64,000 nt of DNA from Cloeon dipterum (Eukaryota > Arthropoda > Insecta > Ephemeroptera > Baetidae). The notes below the pieces were generated by a model. The model had not been told where the DNA came from. It did not search any database and saw only the letters and a program-made list of their open reading frames with translations. Location of the stretch: assembly GCF_949628265.1 (NCBI RefSeq), contig NC_088789.1:16546886-16610885 (forward strand). The letters run 5' to 3'. The position numbers and the translations under genes are program-made. Position 1 is the stretch's first letter. Each line of letters opens with the position of its first letter. Of the stretch, positions 29,701 through 40,599 are shown piece after piece.

Positions 29701-32700
29701 CAAAACAAAGCTATTTTTAAAATGCACCATTCCAGGTGCAAATTTTACGACAGATGAATCGATCGCCTTCTTCGAGGCTCAGACTAAGGAAACAAAACTT
29801 GGACGTTTGATCTCATTAGCTGGCGAGGGTGCTACATTCGCGGAATGCATGTTTAAGTCGTTAAAGTGTGCTAATTGCACAGAGGCAGTTGTTAATTTCG
29901 AGATAAGGACTTCGCCGGTGAAGCACCAATTCTTTAATCAGATCGAACGAGAGGCACTCCTTGGCACCAGACTCTTTTTCGGCTTGCAGCCGCTTGACCT
30001 TTGACCCGAACGCTACGTCGCGTATGCTCGTCGCGTATGCTCATCGCACAGGTTCATCGTCACGAGAACGCGAGAAACAAAAGGGACGAGGATTCGCACC
30101 GCGTGCTTTTATATTTAGAAAGGGGAAACGAGAGAGCCGAAGTTAGAGGCGCGCCAATTAGTGTGCCATTGTGTGCAGCGGTGTAAGTCAACAGCTCGCT
30201 ATGTTTTAACAACTTTATTGTTGACTCCGTGCTGGCGAAATTATGGCGTGAGCTGAAAAATTGCTCTTTTATTAGTTTCACACGCGAGCAGTGAGAATTT
30301 ATCGGGAACGTTTAAAAAATCGCCATGTTAACGGTAGGAAGGCGATTTAAAAATTTAACGCCATTTAAAAATAGGTTGATTCGCAGAGCAGGTTCAGCAA
30401 TGCCGAGGTGGCTGAATCGACCTCGGCGGCACCAACATATTGATCTCGGTCTGTGAAAATGCTCCTGTCGAGGCGGAGCGCAGGCATGGAGTGTGCGCAA
30501 ACTTATTGCAATTGAATATGATGAGAGGTGCCTGCCTCACCACCGTGCCATTATTCCATTCCTGCCTTGTGCGCGGTGATTTTGCATGGCAAGAGGCACG
30601 ATTGACGTCACACCTTTCTTTGCGGGTGCAGTGCGGAGATGAATGCATCAGCCGACATTTTATGTTCCCATATACCCACAGGAGATGCAATGAAGTCGAT
30701 CGCCCAAGATCAGTTTCGGTTACTATTAAAAGCTTACACATCCAAACGAATCAAGACTAATAATAACCTACCCTTTCCTACATCTTAACAATTATGTACG
30801 GTAGGCACCAAGTACAGACTATGGGTTTGTTTTGCAGCATTTTGCGACTTCTGCTGACATAAGGAGGAACTTTTATGGTACATCGTCGGCTGGGAGACTG
30901 GGTGGCGCTGGGCAATTGAGTTATAATTGTAGTCGTCGTAATAAGCTGCGAGTCGGGCAAGGTCGATCGGCGGCGCCTGCCTCTGCACACCAGCAGCAAT
31001 CATGCTCAGCACTGTACATGCGAGTTCCAATATTTACCGGCCGCGACGAACAGACGCGCGTTGGGCAACACACGTCGCTTGCAAAAATTTTAATTGCTTA
31101 TAGGTGGCTGCAAAATCAATCTCGGCAAGTCGGGCACCACTAATTCGTCACATCATGAGCTGGTATTGACTCTAGTTTCCACAGTAAAATCATCTTCTAG
31201 AAAGATTATAAAATAAAGTTGAGAAATTTACACAAGAAGGGTCGATGAAAGTGGCCAAACTCTACGCTCCCATGTATCCCACTTCTAAGTGGTAGGAGCC
31301 GTTTGGCAAAACCGCAGAGCAGAGCGTCGAGGGTACCGTGATAATGAACTGGGCCAGTCCTTGAAATCCGGCACAGATGCGAGCGCGACTGCAGTGGCCG
31401 GCGCAATATTGATTATCGTCCGTCGACGTGGACTGCCTTCCAAGGGAGGCCCTGGTCTCCGTCAGACGGTAAAAGTGTGATAGTGCCGGCACACGGTTGA
31501 ATAATATGCAGGCAACGTTGTCGCCAGCATTGTGTGTGCGCTGGGCGAGCAGTGAAAGTGAAAGAACGACCAACTAACCGAGAGCGGCGGGTCGAGGAGC
31601 TAATGAACTCTTTCGTTTCCTCATCGAGAAAGAAAGGCGCTAGGCAACATTTCGTGAGCGCGGGCATGCAAATAATTGCAAAAACACACGTCGAGTTTCC
31701 TTGTTTTATCTGCAACGCGGCTAGCCTCGTGCTTTTGCAACGCGAGCACTTTGAAAAGAATCGCTACCTTTTGGCCTTCAATGCTCCGCTTGGATTCAGT
31801 CAAGCGTTTGAGTTATTGCAGAACGAAAATTGGTAGTTTAATTCAGCAGGAAGTGCATCTCTAAAATATTATTGGCACGTTGAGAGGTCAACCGAAAATA
31901 ACCAAGGATATCTTTAAAGCCAATAATAGCACAAAGAGTAGTGACTGGATTTTAGACTATTTTAAAATTTGTGTTGAATTCATTGAAACTTCAACTAAAA
32001 TTTAACTGTTGTATATGATGAGTGGAATTTTTTACAATACGAAAATACGCTTGGGTTGGGAAATGCTGGCCGAACGCAACTTGAGAGACTTTGCTCGCTG
32101 GGAAGATTCAATATGTGCGAGAGTGGCGTTAAAGGGGTAGTTTGGGCGCAACGGCCGTGGGCACCAGTCTGCGGCAGACAGATCAATGATGTGGTTCGTC
32201 TCGCTCTCGCTGCTCCCTCCGGCAGACACAATCATTTTGCCACATTTTGACACGTCCGCGCGCGCAGAGATGACAAAAATGCACTGCGTTTTTGCTGCGA
32301 TGCAGCCGCTTGAAACATGTAGGTCACACAGCCCATGTCGGGCTTGCATGTTAAGGAGTCTTAAATAAAGCTGCTGCCGGCTTAGATTGCCGTTGCCGAG
32401 CCTCTTCACTAAAGCATGCTTTCCGTATCGCAAATGGTGCAGCAGCCATTTGCCTCCACCATCTGGCACACTGCATTGTTGAGCCCCGGAGCACAAAGGG
32501 TGGAAAATAGCTGTCGGCCTTGAACTTATGCAATCCTAGCGCAATGCAGATATTTCTCGCACAGTGCAGTTAAATTAGATCTACACTTTCCAAGGGGTCC
32601 TGTGAAAATTGGTGCTTCACCATAATATGTGAACATGAACAACGAAAGATTGTTACACATTGAATTTGATGCAGTTGAACCTGCATTGCTCGGGTAATCT

Positions 32701-34500
32701 GATAGACAATTTATTATGTAAGTTTCCATTTTTAAATCACTTGCCACACAGATTCTTTTGAAATTGAAAATGTTTTAACAAATTTACGGCCTCTTTTATT
32801 ATCTTGATAGCAGTTGCTGTATTTTATTTCATCATACAAAAAAAACTGTATGTACCAGAGGAAGAGAGGAATTTCAATAAATGACGTGATTCTTCTTGTT
32901 GGAAATTTAGCTTGCAGCAATTTAAGTTAATAATCAGAAGACTTTCTCAAGAGGGAAGTGCACCTCTGTCATAAGATAATGAAAGATAACCACAGCTTCC
33001 AGATAAGGTGACCAAATATTTTCAATCACTGCTGCTTTAACGATAAGATTGGCCTTGAATGAATTATAAAAGCGAGAATATATTTTGTATCGTTATAAAT
33101 TCCACACAATTTCATATTATAAAGTAAAATTCCAATTTCTATATATGTGTGATCTAGGTCAGTCTGTGCTAGCAGAGCGAGTGTTTTGCTCCATCTCTCT
33201 CACCTTGCCGAGTGTGCCAAAACGTAACCCACAAAATACAACTATGTATGTTTAACTCATCATCATAAATATATTCATTCATGATGATTCCAAATGTTAA
33301 CTACACTTGATAATTGAACAAATCTAAGGGCATTGCTTAATTTAACTATTTAAACGTGTATTTCTCGTTAATTTCCCCCTCCCTAACTTTGCAGTACAAT
33401 GTATTAATTATTATCAGCCCGGATTTTAAAAATATATTTATCATATTTATATTGCAGCACTGCATTAAAGCAACATATTTTGACAGTGTTCAGAAGACAA
33501 TTTGAGGAAAGCGTAAACGCATTAGTAGAGATAATGAGTTCGGAAAAACACTATAAAATCATATCACGTTGTGACGCACGTTGCTATTAGACATCTATGT
33601 ATGGCTTCGTTTCATTGCTCAGTATTATTGTCTAGTAATTCAAGAACGGTGAATACCCTCTAATATCATTTGTTTTCGTCTAATTTGCTCGTTAAGGCAA
33701 AGTTTATGAGGAACGTGTAAAGCGGGTTGGTGTTTCCATGATCACTTACCGAAATGGCGATGAAAAGTCATATAAAATGCAGTTACGCCCTTGGGACGGG
33801 AGACGGCAAGCAAACAAAAAGAAGCAGGCCCAATTGTTTGGTGATTTGACTCCGAAGAAAACGAGACGTCGCTTCGTGTACTGCAAAACATAACAGACAA
33901 GAGTTAAAATTTTGTAACTTTACTGCCTTTGGGTATCGAGATGAAATAATAATGCCAGGCAAGATTCGTAGGAATCCATGTTTGACCCACCGACCCACAC
34001 GGGACAATCACTAGCGTGATACGAATTTCCCAACTCAATTTATCGCTTCTAAAAAGTTCCTACGGACTGATTGCGAGGCGAAAATGGAAATTCAGAACTT
34101 CTAGGGCAAAGGGAACCGCATCTACGTACATACCTGCACAACACAAATACGTAGCCACCAAAGACAGAAAAAGCTGGCTGCAGAATGGTGAACGTGAAAT
34201 TGCTGCGCTGCGCACGAGGGAGAGAATGACTTGAAATGGGAGGGGCATATTGAAATAACATTTTCTGGTGAAATCCTTTATTTAGATATTAAAAACCAGG
34301 TTTAGTGTTGAACAGTCAATATTTTCATATTTGAATAGTAAAATTTTAAACATTCAACCCATAATAAGTTGAATTATTGAAATATTTTATGCGATGCGCG
34401 TTTGTTTTCTCGTGGCGCGAAGTTCAATGAGATTTATATATCTAAATACTATTATTAATTAAATACACAACCCTCTCTTCTGAAAAATATAAGATGTTTA
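29700..34500. other. Noncoding intergenic, 28.4-34.8 kb block
   Basis: CpG-rich patches (30.0-31.1, 31.3-31.7 and 32.1-32.5 kb) alternate with AT-rich sequence. Open frames on both strands lack family motifs or consistent splice context. No RNA gene recognised. Confidence 0.4.
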
Positions 34501-34511
34501 CAATTTAATTT

Positions 34512-34686
34512 TCTACGCTTAGCTTCGCAAGCAAAGCCAGGCCTCAGACAAAAGCCGAAAAATCAAATAAAAGTGCCGGAGAAAAAGATCTGGGCCCTTA
34601 GGCACTGTCAAAGCTTAATTCTTAAAAATATTTCGGCCTTAGAAGCCACCAAAAAAATTTCTCCCAAAAATTTAGCTAAGCGTAGA
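34512..34686. repeat. 175-bp segment bounded by perfect 13-bp inverted repeats
   Basis: TCTACGCTTAGCT at 34512-34524 is the exact reverse complement of 34674-34686. The segment is noncoding and sits just past the 3' end of PRORP. I see no clear target duplication, so a MITE is possible but unproven. Confidence 0.5.
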
Positions 34687-34765
34687 TGCAGCCAGCCACC
34701 AGCTTGAAGTTTCACCGCTGAGACCAGTTATTTAGCATAATATCACATCTCCTGAAGAACGATTA

Positions 34766-34832
34766 TTTAATCATTTGAAATCCATATAATTAAAGCCACG
34801 TTAAATTAAAATCAACTGATGCATTTTTTATT
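34766..34832 (-). terminator. Candidate PRORP poly(A) signals
   Basis: On the minus strand an AATAAA overlaps the PRORP stop codon (34832-34827), and an ATTAAA lies at 34771-34766. Either could direct a very short 3' UTR. Confidence 0.4.
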
Positions 34833-36695
34833 TTTTAATACAAAGCCAGTTTTTGGGAGTGTGAAATAGTGGTGCTACACCTTCAGGCTTATCTTCTGAG
34901 TAGGGTACATGCCAAGAATCTCCAGTCTTCTGAGCAAAAGGCAAATACGATGAAGGAGGCTGAATAACATTAAGCACAATGAATTTGTAAATTCTCAATT
35001 TTCAAATACTAACTTACAAAAACTAGCGATTTCCTTTTGGCAGCAGATGCAAAAGCTGAGTACTGTCGAGCCAGTTGCCACCGTCTGAACAGTTGCTGCA
35101 TCTCAAAATCTTGCAGCCTGTGTTTGTGGCCTCTCATAAAGTCTCTGGACACAAAGTATGTGCTTAGTCCACCTCGCATGGCTGCATAAAGGAGGAGAGG
35201 ATCATCTTGCGATCTGAAATTCGATAAATTACTCAATACACTGTCAGTATATTTTAATAGAGGATAATACATATTTTGCGCAAGGAAAACTTTGCAATTC
35301 TTCTGAATGTAGTCAAACTTTTGCTTTGGCCATTTCAACATGTGTATTCTCCCAATGATCATTATCTTCATATCGCGGTCCAGGAAATAGTTCACAACAT
35401 CAATCAGCTGCAATTTGATTTTATTGAACATGCGTACTATCAGTTTAAATCAAACCTACAAAATCAATTGGGGCTACAGAGCTTCTGCTGCCCAGGGCGA
35501 GAGCAACGTTGAGCCCATCAATGACAACATCATAAGGGAGACTTCTATCCAAGAACTGACTGAAGCGATTCACTTCCTCAGGTGTTGATTTAGTAAAAAC
35601 ATCTTTTCCGATAACAACTTTCTCCAAGAAGGATTCACTCAATTTTTTAAACTCTTCCTTTGTTATGAAAATCGTTGGCAATTTTCGTCTGCAGGCCATG
35701 CAGGTCCCACTAGAAGTAAAAACGTCTTGTTTGCAAATGCATTAATGGGTTTGAGCAAAATTACAATACCTATGCTTGATGGATGTATGCTCTACTTTCC
35801 AAGCAGGTTTAACAATTTGCTCAAAGTATTGCTGAATATCATCAGCAGTCACTTCATCAAGACCAATATTCCACTCGTGAGAAAACTTTAAAAGGGTCTC
35901 TGCGCCTTGTACTGTTGGATTGTTTTCCGCACAGTATTCAAACCATGCTGAATAAGCTGCCGAGGTAACAGTTTTCCCTTCCGTTGCGGCTTGATGAAGC
36001 AACGACCATCCTAGGTTTGGTTGCTTGTTTCTGAAGGCTGTTGACACCAACACAGTGTACAGGTTCCTTCCGATAGAGCCTGAGAGTTTAACATGCTCAA
36101 GGAGCTCTGTATACTCCATCCATCTAGAGGTCAATGAAATTGCGAGTGTGCAATTTTCAGCTGTGAAAGTGTCAATGATGGTCAGCCGCTTTCTTAAGAT
36201 GTCATAGTATTTCAAGATTATTTCCTCTGACGAATCTGGCCAACAACTGTAGCAAAGTTTCATGAACACAGAAAGTGTTCCGTGATTGATTTCCTCGCCC
36301 TTGTCTTCCAAATATTTTAAAAATTGAAGAGCAAGATCAAAATTTTTTTCCTGCAAGCATAAAGTCATGACAACTCCATTTATGCTAACTTTGTTGATGT
36401 TTGATGAATAATTAGGGAGTTCCAGTGTTTTCTCTAGTATTTCATCCCATTCTTTGTTTTCCTTTGGTCTTCTTTCCTGGATTTTACTTTGCAAAAAATT
36501 CATTGCAAAGAGTGTTCTTGAATGTCCTGGTGGTTCTAAGTTTGCAGTGCTCTCATCGATCTCAAAATCTTCCAAGTTTTCGGCCTGTGACTTTCCTGTA
36601 CATGAGCGCAATTGATATTTGGGATTTGCGGAAAGCCTTGTTAGTAGTCTTAGGGTGAATGGAATTCTTGACGCTGTTCTCCAACCAAAATTCAT
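34828..36695 (-). CDS. PRORP: Mitochondrial RNase P catalytic subunit (PRORP/MRPP3)
   Basis: Protein-only RNase P nuclease that cleaves 5' leaders from mitochondrial tRNA precursors, in the matrix. Exons: 36695-35770, 35709-35460, 35407-35018 and 34959-34828, in frame to 565 residues. Within the third block a 57-nt intron (35270-35214) is likely. Removing it joins AQN to ISQDDPLLLYA, giving 546 residues. The start is ATG 36695, giving an arginine-rich presequence (MNFGWRTASRIPFTLRLLTR). An upstream in-frame ATG at 36737 lies inside a 65-nt 5' UTR intron. Residues about 60-300 are PPR-like helical repeats. CMAC opens the zinc-binding central domain. The NYN nuclease shows the acidic residues in YDVVIDGLN, SQDDPLLLY and FVSRDFMRGHK. 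The C-terminal WHVP and WLC motifs complete the zinc site. It is divergently paired with crn. Domain order and length fit the family. Confidence 0.93.
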
Positions 36696-36705
36696 GATGA
36701 GTGGC

Positions 36706-37254
36706 CTAAAATTTATGAACAAAATTATAACAAACATGACGTTGTAGATTTATGCGGTGATAATGCATACCTTTGTGACGATATCAATTACATATTTCAA
36801 ATTTCGAATCACAAACACATGGTTAGCATCAGGTTAGAGAAAAACAAAACATTTGAGAGTTTCGCGCTCCTCCTTAAGTGCAGATTAAAATGGCCAACGT
36901 GATTTAAATATATTTCAATTTGATTTGTATCCATAAAAGTTCAGATCTAATATCAATATAATCAAATCACCTTAAAAGTACCAATTTATTTCAAAATATT
37001 AAAAGTTAAAAGCTTTAAACATTCAAAATTTGATTATGAGATAAGAAAAATTTTGTTATGTTGGTACTATGATATTTTCCATCATTAGGGTGTCAACGAA
37101 TCATCGATCAAGGGAAAGCAAGCATTGTAAACAAGCCGGGAAGCGGACTAGGAATACTTCTCAACAGCTTTTTGCACTTTCTTTAATATCTTGTTAGAAT
37201 TTTGCATCGAAATCCGAGTTTTTTCTGAAACGCAAGTTCCTGCAAATATTTAGG
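36706..37254. promoter_or_regulatory. Bidirectional PRORP/crn promoter and PRORP 5' UTR intron
   Basis: Only 559 bp separate the two divergent start codons (36695 and 37255). On the minus strand a donor (AAAG|GTATGC at 36771/36770) and an acceptor (TTTTAG ending at 36706) define a 65-nt 5' UTR intron. That leaves under about 480 bp for both promoters. No TATA box or perfect DRE motif was seen. Confidence 0.6.
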
Positions 37255-40200
37255 ATGGATCCTAAGCCTCAAAAAATGCCCAAGGTGGCAAAGGTATGAT
37301 AAAGTCAAAACTTCTCGACATTGTTTTAGGATGATATCGAATTCGTATTAGTTTGACTGTTGTTCACGCAAGGTTTAAATTAAATTTGATTTATTCCAGG
37401 TGAAAAATAAAGCACCGGCGGAGATTCAAATCACTGCTGAGCAACTCCTTCGTGAGGCCAAAGAGCGAGATCTGGAAATTCAACCTCCGGTGAGTTGAAG
37501 GTGTAGCGCGCTTCAAGTTTAATTACATGTTCTTCTATTTTAGCCTCCGAAACAAAAAATCTCTGATAAGGAAGAGTTAGCTGACTACCAGCTAAGGAAA
37601 CGAAAAGCGTTTGAAGATGAACTGCGCAAAAATAGGACTGTTATTACGAACTGGATCAAGTATGCCAAGTGGGAAGAAAGCCAGAAAGAGCTCCAAAGGT
37701 ATAATAACCTTAAACATGCACAGGAGTGTTTTAATACGTTTTTCGCTCAGGGCCCGGTCTATTTTTGAGAGAGCTTTGGACGTGGACCACAGAAACATCA
37801 CACTATATCTCAAGTACACCGAGATGGAAATGCGCAACCGACAGATCAACCATGCTAGAAATTTGTGGGACAGAGCTGTCACGATTCTTCCTCGTGCAAA
37901 TCAGTTTTGGTACAAGTACTCGTACATGGAAGAAATGGTTGGCAATATTGCAGGTAACAGGCTTCATTATAATTCTACTGCAGAAATCATATTTTTGGTC
38001 CAGGCTGTCGGCAGGTATTTGAGAGGTGGATGGAGTGGGAACCAGATGAGCAGGCGTGGCAAACATATATCAATTTTGAGCTTCGCTACAAGGAGATTGA
38101 CCGTGCCAGAGCGATCTATGAGAGATTTGTCATGGTCCACCCCGAGGTCAAGCACTGGATCAAGTTTGCCAGGTGAGATGTTTGATGAATTTATTCCATC
38201 TTGTTCTTTCTTGGTTTCTAAATGTAAATCTCCTCTATTCATTTATGAATTTTTAAAGATTTTTCTGAACAATTCTCAGGTTTGAGGAGCAACATGCATT
38301 CATTAACAGCTCAAGAAATGTGTACCAAAGAGCAGTGGAATTTTTCGGCGATGAAGACATGGATGAAAAGCTCTACATTGCCTTTGCCAGATTTGAAGAA
38401 AATCAGAGAGAGGCATGCGACGCATTATCCATTTTAAATAAATCTAATTGAATAATCCTCATCAGCATGACCGTGCTAGAGCCATCTACAAATACGCACT
38501 GGAGCATATTCCTAAAGAGAGGGCTCAAGACCTTTACAAAAACTACACCATCCACGAGAAGAAATATGGGGACAGAACCGGCATTGAAGACGTTATTGTC
38601 AGCAAGAGGAAATTCCAGTATGAGGAAGAGGTGAAGGCCAATCCTTCGAACTATGATGCCTGGTTTGACTACTTGCGACTAGTTGAGAGTGAGGGAAATC
38701 CTGATACAATCAGGGAAACCTATGAAAGAGCCATTTCTAACGTCCCTCCCACCAAGGTAATTTTGCTTCAGGTTCTGTTCAAATGTGTATTAATCATTCA
38801 TACATTTTTCTCTTCACAACGAAAAACTTAGCCATTGTATAATCATTTTAAAGAAAACTTCAGATGTTTAGACACCTTTTTTACTTTAGTCAAATGCTTT
38901 ATTTGAGTTTTTAATCTAATGTGATAATGTGATAGTGTAATTGAAACACAATTTCAGGAAAAAACGTATTGGAGACGGTACATTTACCTTTGGGTGAATT
39001 ACGCTCTCTTTGAAGAACTGGAAATGAGAGACGAAGAAAGAACTCGTCAAGTTTACAAGGCTTGCCTTCAGCTACTCCCTCATAAGATTTTCACCTTTAG
39101 CAAAATGTGGCTTTACTACGCAAATTTTGAAATAAGAAACAAAAACTTATCCACTGCTAGAAAATACTTGGTAAGTTTTAAGTTTTGAATGAAAACATGC
39201 CTTTAATCAAGTCTTTCAGGGTATGGCAATTGGTCTTTGCCCTAAGGACAAGCTCTTCAGGGGCTACATTGATATTGAAATCCAGCTGAGAGAGTTTGAA
39301 CGGTGCCGAATCTTGTACCAAAAATTCCTAGAATTTGGACCTGAAAATTGCATCACTTGGATGCGGGTAAGTTGAAAACTTAAAAATAAAACTTGAAAAA
39401 TTGACTTCTATAATTAATAAAAAGTAAGCGAGAATATAATTACAACCCTTGTCATTTAGTTTGCAGAGCTGGAGACATTGCTAGGTGATGCTGACCGTGC
39501 AAGAGCTATCTACGAGCTGGCAATAAATCAGACTCGCCTAGACATGCCAGAGCTCTTGTGGAAGGCCTACATTGATTTTGAAGTGGGCCAAGAGCAGACT
39601 GACAATGCTCGGCAACTGTATGAGAGGTTGCTTGAGAGAACTTCTCATGTCAAGGTAAATAAATCCCATGATAATTATTTCCACGTTGGTCCAAAATTAT
39701 TGGCGCTCTTTAACTTAATTTATAATTGATCTAGAATATAATATAATTTATTGACAAACTCCAACGGTGTATAAATTGATTTAACTTAATTTATTGTTAT
39801 TAATTTTTTTACCACTGAATGCTAACACATTCCAGGTATGGATGAGTTTTGCTCAGTTTGAGCTGCAGTCTGGTGGAGATGATGGCAATGTGGAGAAGGC
39901 AAGAAACGTGTACGACAGGGCCAACACCACGTTGAGGCAGGCAATGGAGAAGGATGAACGAGTGCTGCTGCTCGAAGCTTGGAAAGAGTTTGAAGCGGAA
40001 CAGGGAGATGAAGAGAGCAGAGAAAAGCTCAAATCTAAACTGCCCAAGAGGATTAAAAGAAGGCAGAGAGTCCAAGCGGATGATGGGGTAAATAATTTTT
40101 TGAGTTAAGAATAATCGTCATTTTAATATTACGTTTGTATCATGAAGAGTGATGCTGGCTGGGAAGAATTTTACGACTATCTCTTCCCTGAGGATGAGGC

Positions 40201-40552
40201 TTCTAAGCCAAACCTCAAGTTGCTGGCCGCTGCTAAGGCCTGGAAGCAAAAGCAAATGGAAGCTAGCAGCAGTGAAACCGAATCTGAGGCTGCTGGACCG
40301 TCTGGCATTCTGGCAGCAGCTAGGGCTTGGAAACAGAGCCAGAGCGAAACCGATGAGAGCTCAGAGCCACTGCCTGCAGACATTGACAGAGATGATTCGA
40401 GTGAAAGTGGCAGTGATGAAGAAGCTGAGGTTTGTCTTCATTTCAGATGGCTCATTCAAGTTTTTAAAATAATTTTCATTTGTTGATAGAAATCTGGAGA
40501 AGAACGGGAGCAGGAGCTTGAAACAAACACAACAAAACAAGTTAATCAATGA
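37255..40552 (+). CDS. crn: Crooked neck / CRNKL1 (Clf1) spliceosome protein
   Basis: HAT-repeat scaffold of the Prp19/NTC complex in the nucleus, needed for pre-mRNA splicing. Thirteen exons: 37255-37293, 37400-37489, 37544-37698, 37751-37953, 38004-38172, 38280-38412, 38466-38756, 38958-39170, 39220-39366, 39460-39654, 39836-40087, 40148-40429 and 40490-40552. They join in frame to 743 residues. The start [20 protein letters not shown] and the next segment ([16 protein letters not shown]) are diagnostic. HAT repeats run from about residue 50 to 640 (for example [30 protein letters not shown] and [10 protein letters not shown]). After them come a basic [10 protein letters not shown] stretch and [15 protein letters not shown], then an acidic serine-rich tail with two similar [20 protein letters not shown] units. 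The intron 38413-38465 must begin with GC rather than GT; without it the frame hits a stop. Most introns are 49-107 nt. No exon is missing. Confidence 0.97.
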
Positions 40553-40573
40553 TTTTCCTGAGGTATTTTTTAA

Positions 40574-40579
40574 AATAAA
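40574..40579 (+). terminator. Poly(A) signal of crn
   Basis: AATAAA 22 nt after the crn stop codon, giving a very short 3' UTR. Confidence 0.6.
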
Positions 40580-40599
40580 AATATTTTTAATTCCAAAAT

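Noticed and set aside
29486..30004. 172-codon plus-strand frame upstream of eIF5
   Set aside because: No recognisable domain or supporting splice sites. The opposite strand is open over much of it too.
36696..36737. Upstream in-frame ATG of PRORP at 36737
   Set aside because: It lies inside a 65-nt sequence with good donor and acceptor (5' UTR intron), and the extension is hydrophobic, unlike a mitochondrial presequence. ATG 36695 gives an arginine-rich one.
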